Shown here: positions 9,901-21,900 of the stretch, in pieces
Layout: each line of letters starts with the position of its first letter
How positions within the stretch are numbered: position 1 is the stretch's first letter
Assembly (NCBI GenBank): GCA_031308135.1
Contig: JAHLJT010003656.1
Coordinates: 54,554,827 to 54,618,826 of the forward strand
Reading direction: 5' to 3'
Length of the DNA: 64,000 nucleotides
Origin: Acheta domesticus
Taxonomy: Eukaryota > Arthropoda > Insecta > Orthoptera > Gryllidae
Notes under the pieces: model-generated
The model's input: the letters and a program-made list of their open reading frames with translations, nothing else
What the model was told of the DNA's origin: nothing
The model's database searches: none
Position numbers and translations under genes: made by a program

Positions 9901-12900
9901 AATGGATTTTAATCCACTATCATGGAAATGCAGATTTTTTTGGCATCGGCATAGTTTAATGCGGGTTGCGGATTAGGTACATCGGGCAACACTGCGGAAA
10001 TGCTGTACATCTGGCAACACTGGTCAGAAGTGACGCCGATAGACGCCCGGCGGAAATACTGATCAAGTGATAATTACATTATTACATCATGTAAATCGAT
10101 CAGGGTTCACTTTACCTATTGTTGAACTAAATGGCAATAACAACGAAAATCTTTAACACAAACATATTAAAAGACGGCAGGAGAAAATAATAAATAAATC
10201 TTCTCTAAAGGACAATCATTTAAAAATTCGTTATAAAAGCATGTATACATTTTTTGCTGTTCAACAATGAACCTACTTTCCATTTTGTACATTCGAGAAT
10301 TTAATAGCAACTTCCGAAGGCTAACTAAACATTAATTAATTAAGACTAATTAAAGATTTCGCAGCAACAAACATCACAAATTATTAAAACTGTTTATTTA
10401 AGATTAAAGTTCCTAGTCCCAATGTCATTTTTACCTGCAGTCAAATAGTAATTGCCATTTTTCCTGCTAATTATAGTATTAATTATAGCATTAAGGATAT
10501 ATTAGTCTATAATATGCTTAAGAGTCCTTAAACGCAACGCAACAATGTTTCGCGGAGACAAACATTTTTCTAGCTGACCCCGGCAGACGTTGTTCTGCCC
10601 ATATATCTCTCTTTCTCCTTCCCACTCTCTTTCTCCGTGTCTTTCTCTCTTTCTCCGTGTCTTTCTCTCTTTCTCCGTCTTTTTCTCTCTTTCTCCGTGT
10701 CTTTCTCTCTTTCTCCATGTCTTTCTCTCTTTCTCCGTGTCTTTCTCTCTTTCTCCGTGTCTTTCTCTCTTTCTCCGTGTCTTTCTCTCTTTCTCCGTGT
10801 CTTTCTCTCTTTCTCCGTGTCTTTCTCTCTTTCTCCGTGTCTTTCTCTCTTTCTCGATGTCTTTCTCTCTTTCTCCGTCTCTCTCTCTTTCTCCGTCTCT
10901 CTCTCTTTCTCCGTCTCTCTCTCTTTCTCCGTCTCTCTCTCTTTCTCCGTGTCTCTCTCTCTTTCTCCGTGTCTCTCTCTTCCTCCGTATCTCTCTTTTT
11001 CTTCGTGTCTCTCTCTTTCTCCGTGTCTTTCTCTTTCTCCGTCTCTCTCTCTTTCTCCGTCTCTCTCTCTTTCTCCGTGTCTCTCTCTCTTTCTCCGTGT
11101 CTCTCTCTTTCTCCGTGTCTCTCTCTTTCTCCATGTCTCTCTCTTTCTCCGTATCTCTCTCTTTCTCCGTGTCTCTCTCTTTCTTCGTGTCTCTCTCTCT
11201 TTCTTCGTGTCTCTCTCTCTGTCTCTCTCTCTTTCTCCGTGTCTCTCTCTCTTTCTCCGTGTCTCTCTCTTCCTCCGTGTCTTTCTCTTCCTCCGTGTCT
11301 CTTTCTCCGTGTCTCTCTCTTTCTCCGTCTCCTGTCTCTTTCTCCGTCTCTCCTCTCTCTTTCTCCGTCTCTCCTGTCTCTTTCTCCGTCTCTCCTGTCT
11401 CTTTCTCCGTCTCTCCTGTCTCTTTCTCCGTCTTTCCTCTCTCTTTCTCCATCTCTCTCTCTTTCTCCGTTTCTCTCTTTCTCCGTGTTATTCACATTTA
11501 GTAGCAGATTCTGCACGTCGCTGAGCAGGTGCAAAATTAAGAGAAACGCCGTGGGTAAAATACATACCGTGTGTGAAATACACCTCTGTGTGAAATACAT
11601 ACCGTGTGTAGCGGGTTGCCTAAAAAGTTTAGTCCGAAAAATTAAAAAATAATTGGGTGGACCACCCTTACCACTAAGGGGCATAAAAAATAGATAACAA
11701 CCTATTCTCATACCTACTGAATATACATATAAAATTTCATCAAAATCTGTCAAGCCGTTTCGGAGGAGTATGGTAACTAAAACTGTGACACGAGAATTTT
11801 ATATATAAGATGTATGTATGTATGTAGATATGTATAAAATACAGATTCTCACACCCAACCAATAGTAACTAGAATGACCCATAGAAAATAGAAAATCTTT
11901 GCTTACGCTGGACATTGTGAATACTTCGGTCTATCACTAATGTTAAAGTTTGTCTATGCGTTATGCTTATGTTTACGTCTGCGTTGTGAATGGGCCTTTA
12001 CGGCCGGAGACACACGAGCGCGCTTTCATAGATGATGAATATGCGTCCGTAATGTTGTAACGCCCGTTATGCGACGACGCTCGTGTGCCTGCTGCCTCAG
12101 GCTGCGAAATATTTTCTAGAAGTTGTGGGAGATCCACAGATATATAAAATTACTAAATGTACTATGCATCAGTGGGGAAAGCACTTAGAATAATTGGGAG
12201 TCGACCACGTGTTGATGCAATGGTAACATCTACAGTGAATGACGATTCGAATTCCTGGAATACAATAAGAATGTCAGCACATTCAAGTGAGAGAATATTG
12301 TCACAAACCCAAGGTATATCAAGTACAATCTTAAATATCAGTGTAGATTTCCTGCTAGTGTTGATTTCCATAATTATTACTTTTTTGAATACATACGTAC
12401 ATTCTTAGTACAGAAAAAGGTATTAATACTGCGGAAAATCGATTTCGAGATTTCAACGAAAATACAGGTTTTGGGGTGCCCCCTGATACTGAATTATTTT
12501 TTCACAACGTCCTTCCGTCCGTGAACACCACTTGCGCCTAAACCATACGTACTAAACCATCATGCAAAATGGTCGATCTGGTTCGACTCAAGGCGCTGCG
12601 ATTTCGAAAAACATTCTTTAAAATTTGAGGGAACTTTACAAGAATCCCCCGGATATTTTCAAACTTTTCTCAAAAACGGATCCAAATTTTTTCTTTATAT
12701 TTCTTGTAAGAACAAGGTAAAATACGTTTATAATGGTGGCATAAGTTCGATTTTCATGGTTAACTCTAAATTTTCGAAAATTGCAATATTTTGAATTTTT
12801 TCTGCGTTACCCTACAACTACAGAATTGAAGATAAAGATTTTTCCTTGGAATGAAATTTGTTGTCCATAATTCGTTCTTTCATTAAGGTCATGTACAGTT

Positions 12901-15900
12901 TTTTGAAAATTTTTGTAGCTTTTGCGTAATATTGCGTGCAATGCGTGCAATTTAAAAAAATAATAAAAACAAGACTTTCTCAAAAACGGATCGAATTTTT
13001 TCTTTAAACTTTTCGTATTCTTTTGTTTTTTCAAAAGTTACAAAAATTTGATTTTTTTACTCGTCTCTCACATTGTCCACAATTTGTTCACATTCTTGCA
13101 TTTATGAGTACATATGCTTTAAATGATGTTTTATAAAGTTTCTCAAAATTTCGCATTTTCAGAAACGTTCAACCGTCTTTTTCTCAATAGCGTCTTCAAT
13201 TTTTTTTCAAATATTTCGTACATGTAATGCTAATTGCACTCTTTGAGATGATATAATATTAATTTTGCTAAGTTTTTTTCAAAAATTACACAAATTTATT
13301 TGTTTTGAAATTTATCTCACGCTATTAATATGCACATTTCCAGCAATTTGGAGTCATTATTGCATTTGCGAGTAAAAGTACCTCAAATTACTTTAATTGA
13401 AGTTATTCGAAAGCTGAAAAATGTTCGGTTAAAATACAGCTTCAAATTGTGCGTTTACAGTAACGCTTAAACGTCATTTTCTTAAAAACGGCTCCAAATG
13501 TTTCAATGAAAATTGCCATTTAGGATGAGTTTTTACTCTTATTCAATATTCTTATATGAAGAAGTCGAAAAATTGAAAAAAATTCACAAAAATGTACTTG
13601 GGTGGCAGCTGGCAAGAGGATGGGGCAAGTCCGTAAAGCCTGTCTGCACCAAGGAAATTAGAAAACTTTACTACGAGAAAACCTGTGCCATTCTGTGACA
13701 CCATTAGTTTCCTATGTCCCCGTGAGACTCTTCACTACCAACCCATACCGCCCATGCACGTGCACATCCAAAAAGTATATGATATCGCAGGCTCATTATT
13801 TCAACAAGGCTCTTAGTTGCATACGCTGTAACGGATGACAAACGTAGACCCCAGGCGAACCGTCTTCGCATTCACTTTCAAAGACTAGCTTTGGTTCGCA
13901 TTTCAACGCTGCCTTGTAGGAGACGCTGCCGTTTTCCAAGAAATTGGAGTGTCTACATGGAGTTTCGCGTCATGTTGTCTCACGGCTTGGTTGGACAATG
14001 CTGTGCCCAACGTGCGGAATAATGAAGTACCATTCGGGTAATTATTTGGCCATAGGGTTTTTTTTGAGCTTCACGCGTTGAGGGCGAATTTTTCGAATCT
14101 TGTACGAGCAACTCAAAAATGTACAAGCTTAGAGTGGATTTGTCCCAAGGAGGGCTTGTGCATTAGACGTTAGGCGTCAAAACTGAAAAATGCAAATGTA
14201 TAAATGTGTGAACACCCACATACACCAAATTCTGTTTTTCGTCTTAATATATTTGATGCAGAACTGGATTGCCTACCCAGCAGTTACACACTTTTAGGTT
14301 TTCGTGACGAAGGTATCTTATAAATAGCACAAAATTGTCATTAGAGGGGTTTAAAAAAATTTAACTTCTAAACAATATGTAAAAAACTGTTGGGAAAGGA
14401 GAAAATGGATCTCAAACTACGAGTGTAATTGTATTTGCAATATTTATTGAATTATCTTCCTGATAATTTACAACTATGCCATAAAAATACGCAATTTTGT
14501 CAAGTGAACAGGACTCATTACATCCTGAAAACGCCAGAAAACTGGGAAAGAATGAGAAACCAGAAAAAAGCACACGATATCAAAAAACGAGATGGTGCAG
14601 GGGCACTCAAAAAAGGCTTATGATCGTTTACAAACACATCATGCTGGTCCTAACCGTTAATTTTTGGAAATAATTCAATTGACGGGTTTGGGGTAGTAAT
14701 AAAAGCCATAGTAAGTTATCCAAACCCTTTATTGATGTGAACAAGACATACACTATAGTTACAAGTTAAGCTACTATTTCACCAAAATCGAAATATATAT
14801 CATTACGAATAGCGTGAGGCTTGATGTGGAGTGTCTTTTTACTGTCTCAAATGTTTCAATTGCATTAGGTCGTTCGCAAACCCACATTTCTAGTAGTTAT
14901 GTGGCCTGCAGGAGCTAGTGGACCCTTACCAGCGAAAGGGCAGTTTGTAACCGTCTTTCTGAAGTACACCATACATTTCTACAAGCTGTAAGATAAATAA
15001 AGTGGATTCCTTACGCCACATTCCATTTTTCCCACTCAAACTTCAAGGAAGTACAGGAAGACCTATTCAACTGTTAGGAGCACATCGGTCAAATTACACA
15101 AGTTGAGAGCAAAAAGAAACGAACATTTTGTGGGCATGCTGTAATGATGCTGTAATGTTACAGAAATCTATATTTTCATGAGAACATACGGGCTATCAAT
15201 AGAACCCTACAGGCCTCAAAAATACTTTTGATTTTGTGCGGAATTATTACCAATTTAAAATGTTAATGATGTTAACGATAGGCTCACGTGCGGGGCGGAG
15301 CTGGGCTGCTTCATCGATTGTGATAAACATATACTACGGTAATTACCAATGCGCCAGGTAATCAGCTAGTTAATGTATACATTTATATGAATGATAAAAG
15401 ACGAAATTAATTTACTCGTAAATTTCGTAATTTTGTAATTATCGCAATACATGGATAGGAATTAAAGTTGGTGAAGGCACGTAGCAACGACAACTTATTG
15501 ATGATTAAACTAGGCGGATTCTGTTTATTTATGAATGCGAATGTTTATGAACAATTTTTTTCAAATACCACTTTTTTTCGGCGAAAAGGTGTTATGAAGA
15601 TTTCACTGAACCACAAGCATTATAATGAAGCTTATAAATGTTGTCGCATGATTGCGCTAATCAGACATGATAGCTCCCTGGTAGAAAATAGTTATTTACG
15701 AAATAAGTATCGTATGATATCTTATTACAATATGCGTTTGGAGAATTATTAAATGAGGCCGTCAGGCCAAACCAGTCGAGTATTGGAAGATGATGTTACG
15801 ATACGAACATCGTAAATTTATCATCCCCTTTGCAAAAATTCCAATGTAATTTTCGTTTGTATTTGACTATTCATTTTCGTAAATGTGATGATATGTATGA

Positions 15901-18900
15901 AGTTCATCATAGTTAATAGTGAACATGGATTATTAGAATTATTGTATTCTAATAACTCCAATAAGAAAACCAACCTCACTTTCGTCAAGTTTGAGTTGAT
16001 GCATCAAAGTAGATAGATGTCTTTTCAAGCAGCAGGATTTTGTTCCTTGAATGACCTCTCGAGGTTTTCTTGTGTGCCATTACAACCATTACAATGGCTG
16101 TTGCTTTGCAGACGAGGCGACCGGCCTGGAGAGCAGCTTTGGTGACAGCTTCTTCGGCATGTTCGGCCCCGCGCGCCAGCCCTGGTGGAAAGGGTGAGTG
16201 AGTGTGTGAGGGAAAGGCTCCTTCAGCTAGGGATGTGACATCGATGTCGATGTTTTCAAAACATCGATGTTTCTAAAAAAATATTTATGTTTTAAACATC
16301 TATGTATTGAATCCGATGTTTTTTGAACATCGCTGGTTTCTGATCGATGTTTTTACGTTTTTGATGTTTTCTTCGCGGATGAAAAATGCACGAAATCACA
16401 ATTTTGTAAAAGTTAAAATAGATAATAACTGTTGGTACCACTGTCTCTTTATGTATTCGAATGAAACCAGCGTGGAGTGTACCATCTTCATCGACAGACC
16501 ATCCCTCGCCTAAGATGATCCTGATGCCCCCTTATTTCCTTCATCTTTCCTCGTATTTTGCACTTGGGGACACATTTGTAACGTTGTTTTCATTTAAATT
16601 TTAATTATAAAGCAATACTTACTGCCACATGTCAAACCGAATTTTGTTGCGCACAAATTTGTTAGAAGCTGAGTTCTGACATCGATGAGTTTTGGTTGAC
16701 GTATTATTTAAGTGTTATTGTTAAACATCGATGTTCGGCAACATTCTCTACCTGAACTGTTCGATAATCGATCCTGTATCACCCGAGTGTAAGAGGATTT
16801 TTAAAACTTGAACACGAAGACGTACTTTAAAAAAATACGTAACTACATAAACGTAGTTACGTAAACTACGTAAATACGTCTAACTACCGTAATGTGAGAT
16901 TACGAAGTTGCACTTCTCCCCATAGCTCGTCACATGCAGTTTTTAACTGTTTTTGACGTAAATAAATAAATAAATCAGCGGAATTTGAGAGGTTCTTTTT
17001 TTTTGCTACACTGGCCGATGAGCTTCTATTTTTTAGTCAAAAGACTTGTCGCAAAATGTAGGTCAGCTTCTTGTCTAAATAGTGATTTATTGTAAGTTTC
17101 CGAATCTAAAATAATTACAGAGAAATTTAAGTTAAAAATCGTCACAAATTTTCCCCAATGTGGAGCTACATTATAAAAAGTTTTATTTCGCTTTGAAATG
17201 CAGGGAAAATTAGTGTCACAAAGTCTCTATTCCAAACAAGGTTTAACATTGTTTTGCCTTTTAGGAAGCCTCTTTCATGAACAAAATTCTCAAAATCTTT
17301 AGGTTGTACTTCGGCAAATTCTCAGTTCTGCATTTTGGCAAAAGCACATCAATATAGATCACTCGGTTTCAGTATTAGGGCTCGATTTCTTTTTTTTCCT
17401 TTTTTTTTTTTTTTTTTTTTCGGTTTAATGTAGATATTTGATCTTGAAAATCCCTCGGTTCGCCACTCGTCAAGGACGTAGACTTCGGTCTTAGAGGACA
17501 ATATTTCATTTCATCCGGGTAGGCTGGCTATCTCCAACGCATGTTCGTTGGCTCCATTACACTCACCATGAATCCTTCAGGTTTCATTGTCAGTCACGTT
17601 TCCGGGGGAAAGCGTGCCCTCGAAGATGACCACCACATAATCGCCCAATTTGAAAGCATTTGCACTCTGATTATTGGAGTTGTTGCTGGTATGTGGAAGA
17701 CCCAATGGGGATGGAGCAGCATGTGTCTCTGACTTGTCCAAATGCCCATCGAACGACAAGTTCATGCTATCATCGGAATTGAAAAGAGAAAATTCGTCAC
17801 AGCTGACATTTGTTTCCGTCTGGCATCTCCGACTAACTGTCTTGCTAGAGGATTCGGTCTTCCTTACGTTTTGTTCATATAACCTCACGTAAACGTTGTT
17901 GCACAAAGTTCAGAGCTCTCTTCTTTAAAGCCGACACATTAACAATTAAAAATAACTATCTGTCATAGCTGATTGTAATAGGGTTTTTTTTTCTCCAGCA
18001 GATAAATTCGACAAATTTACCCCGTGTCACAAAGTAACATCGCTTTATCAGGGCGAAACAGAGAAATTAATTCAGAGATATACTTCAAAACTGCGAAACG
18101 TGTATTTATGTCATTATTTGTAGATTAAATAAAAATGGACATTTGTTTGCAGGTATTTGTCTTTTCATGCGGTTTGATATTCACAGAGTATTATTGATAA
18201 GAGTAGAATAAACGAATATGATAATGGAGATGAATGGTGTGAGTGACGGGATGGTGTCTACAATTACTTCAGACTAACTTAGTCACGACCTCTCATTATC
18301 CATCGTCTCAGCCAAGTGGAAAGTTTTGATACTCCATCGGTCATTAAGACTTCAGACTCATGCTCTTTAAGATCTTCTACTCAATCCCCTAATCGTCATC
18401 AACATACGAGTACATAAGAACAGAAAGAAAGATATTTACGCCCTTGGTTCTGAAGAGCTGAATTCCAATCTCAAGACTGTTTAGATTGAGATCGACGAAC
18501 ACATTAAAGATTTCATTTGCTTCTGTTACTGCCTTTGTTGCTGACCTCCAATTGAAACTGACATATAAGTTACTTTTTCGCTCGGAAATTTCTTCTGGGT
18601 CGAGAATTGGTAGAATCCCTCAAGTTCCTATAAACGTAAATGACTTCAAAGCAGACCCACACGAATAGTGTTGAGATTTCTTTGGCCTTCTGCCTACTTA
18701 GCAAATCTTCGACGCTGTAGTACTGTATACGTGTTCTGAATGCTGCGAACACAAGAATTCATCCATTTTAATAAGTTTTTGTGCTTGGAATAAACAAGCA
18801 ATCATCGAAGAAATTCGCCAACAATCTTTCAACTGCGGAAACTTCTCAAGAAAACCAACGGAATGTATTTTATTTCAGAAGCTCGGTTCAAGAAAATCAA

Positions 18901-21900
18901 CGGAAAGTCGATTTATTTCAGAAGCTCGGGCCCATAGTTGTAGGTAGATCTCAATTCAAACCATTTGTATGAATGGAATTTTTTCTCGAGGTCCCGTTTA
19001 CCAGCGCCAGTGTATAGACCTAAAACTTCCGCATAATTCATAACAAATGGTGAAATTAAAATCGTCTCCTGAAGAATTCGAAAAAACTTTATAAATTTGA
19101 ATTCAAATTTACACAATCATTCATTCGAACACAACTAAGATATCTCTCCCAAATGATAATCGTTTTCAATGCATAAGTTGCTTGAAGACGGCCAAAACCC
19201 TTGATTTATACACTACTACTTCAAATGAACTACTTCAAATGAAACATACAAGAAATTAGATTACATGCGCCGACTTGCGATGAGATCAGAGAGGAAGATC
19301 TATCGGTTCGGTTTGCCCGGTTCATTTGGGTCTCCGCCTGCCCACCTGAGATTAATCCGTGCACCAGCTGCCCTGCCCACGTGCGGACGGGCACTGGCCT
19401 CCTGACCTTTGACCTTGCTGGCTTGGAGACTCCAGCTCAAGAGAGAATAGCATCCCTTGTGCACTTCGAACAGCTTCCTCTTTTGGCCCCATTGTCGCTG
19501 AGGGAGGTGGGCGAGTAACAAACGAGAGGAGGAGGTAGCTGACAGTTCCTACTCACAGCGATTCAATTGTTTTTGTAAAACTATGCTGTTATGAAATTTG
19601 ATCAAAGTACATTATCATATCTATGAAATAAAACCTATCAAACCCCTCATTCCCTCAAACACCAAACCAAATAGTAAATTGTTTGTTAATTACATTCAGA
19701 AGAAAACTATGTGAAGACTATTTTCTCCTCTGAGAAACCGCCACGGCTGAACGAAAACAGGAAGTGATGCGAAGCTGCTCTGATGTCAACTTTTCTATTT
19801 GCACATATGTCTGCTACATCTTTGGCCAACCCTAAATGCAACCGAATGTATCATGAAAAAAGTTTCAAATCCGATAAAAGAAAACTGACTCTCTTAGCCT
19901 CTTCGTCTCTGAACAACCGGCCTTCCAGATTCATTTCGAGCGTAGCTTAAAACCACGACAATGTTATCGTTGAAGGAACATCGAAATACATTTAACATTT
20001 TCGTGTTATATTCAAAACCATCTTTTTATTTACGCCACCGCATTGAACACTCTAAATCGACTTTTTTAAAAAGTCATCCATCTCCAGATTTCCTTAGAAT
20101 CTCTGAAGGCAGCGACCAAGACTATCGTTGAATAAGGGGATAATCGGCGGAAGCATCTCTCAAGAGCAGCAAAAGGATAAACTGCAATCGTTATTCCATT
20201 GTAAATACCTCGTTAACTTCACTAAAAGAGCGATACATTTAATGATGATGTTGCAATACAAATGAATTAAATATTATAATATATTTAAATGAAATAATTA
20301 TAATCCCTCTACATTATTTTACTAAGGATTGCAATTTTCACCTCTATTAAGGTAATGACAAACCGAATGGCATAAATGAGCATTCAATGGAAGCGTAATG
20401 AAAAAAGATGTGGGACAAATTCTTTATTTTAACATTTTATTTTCTTCCTTATTTAAAATACGTTTGAAACAAGTTTCTGAATCTTCATCATAACTCGGAA
20501 ACTGTGAGTTGTAAGTCCATACTGCCCAGTGTGCAGGAAACACGCGAGAAATATTTCATGCAATTTAATCAATTTAGTCTCGTGGGTATTCACGTTTCTG
20601 TTTGTAATCTGAAAGTAATTTTATACACGTCGTTAATTTAAGAAACTGAAAATCTGGTTCCCGCTGGCCAATTTCAAATGAAATTTAACTTCCCTGCATT
20701 TGTTTTGACATGTAAATAGAGGTTTGTGGACAATACAAACAATCCGCCCTTCTGCTTTTGGCACTGCAATTCAATACTTGGCCTGACATCGTTGTAGTCT
20801 CTACAGTTCGGCCGGAATATTTCAAGATCATGGGGGAAGAACCAGCCCAATATCTGCCCGGGAAGAGCAAACAGCTCAATATCTGGCCCCAAGGCTGGGA
20901 AAGGGAATGGAGAAGAACAGATGGCACAGTCCGTGACTTCTTTGTTTAAGATGATGCTCAAGCATCCACGGAATTGCAGGGAGGATACCACGGGATGAGA
21001 ACGATCAGAGCAGCAAGCCTCTTAAAATTGGATTCAAGCAGAGGGGTCATTCGACATTGCTACTTAGCTGGTATAGAAAATGCGACGATAGTGCGTTTGA
21101 GGCATGTCTATCTATCTATGCTGTCTATCGGTATGTCGGTCTGTCAAGAAGTCTGTCTGTGAAGAAAAATAAAGAAACGTGAAAAATCGTTTTGGTGCCG
21201 AAAGGGAGAAGCTCGAAAGAGGGCAAGGCAAAATCGTAAACGTTAGCCCAGACTAAAGAGATTAGGGAACAAACTAGTAGAAAAGTGAGTAGGAGGCGGT
21301 GCCATTCTGTAGCACCTCTTGTTCCTATTCGGCGAGATTATTCCAAAACGTACGGTTGAGTAGTGTCGTTTGAAGTATAAAGCGTTTTGCTTAAGGGTTT
21401 CGTTCTAAGACTGCAATAATGCAAGTTTTTCTGGACTATGACTGCAATGCTGCACATGTAAAATCCAACTAATGCCACATCGAGATGATTCACATGTTTT
21501 CAACCAGAGCTGCTCACTATATTATACTGCTCCTTGGGAATAATGTAGACCTATCAGAACATACTGTTGCTACAGTTGGAGAACAATTTCATGTTTCAGG
21601 ATCGCGTACTGAGCATCGTTGACGATACTAGTCACGTGATGATAACCGATACTTGTGATGGAGCATTGTTTCCCGATACAAATCTACCGTAGCGTTAGAG
21701 TTCGCGCATGTGCAGAGGTTCAAAAGCGAATTCGTATTGTATACACACTGATTCACGGTGCGCGAAAACTCTCGAAAGGGCTCCTCCAAGATGGCGGCCG
21801 TGCGCCTGCTGCGCGCGAGGGGGGAATGAGGGGGAGGGGCCCGCAAGGGGGGCACGACGCGCCGCGCCGCGCGCAAGCGCTTCCTCATTAGCCCCTCATG

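Larger units (their letters stand above)
7728..11996. mobile_element. outer inverted-repeat pair around nested elements
   Basis: GCCCATTCACAATGC and AACATAAACATAAGCAT at 7733-7770 reappear inverted at 11955-11993 as GCTTATGTTTACG and GCGTTGTGAATGGGCC. Read outward, both ends start TAAAG(G)CCCATTCACAA. This fits an old terminal-inverted-repeat element with later insertions inside it (Helitron relic, MITE, hAT, CT-rich Helitron). The superfamily is not proven; a 3-bp target duplication such as TWA would suggest PIF/Harbinger. Confidence 0.45.

Noticed and set aside
10502..11753. Long overlapping open frames up to 411 codons on both strands
   Set aside because: They are the six-frame reading of an 18-20 bp CT minisatellite. 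The products are pure Arg/Glu or Ser/Leu repeats with no start context or domain.
17690..17970. Plus-strand counterparts of the unidentified minus-strand frame
   Set aside because: Shadow frames with no motif. Only the minus frame shows any module-like stretch, and even that is weak.
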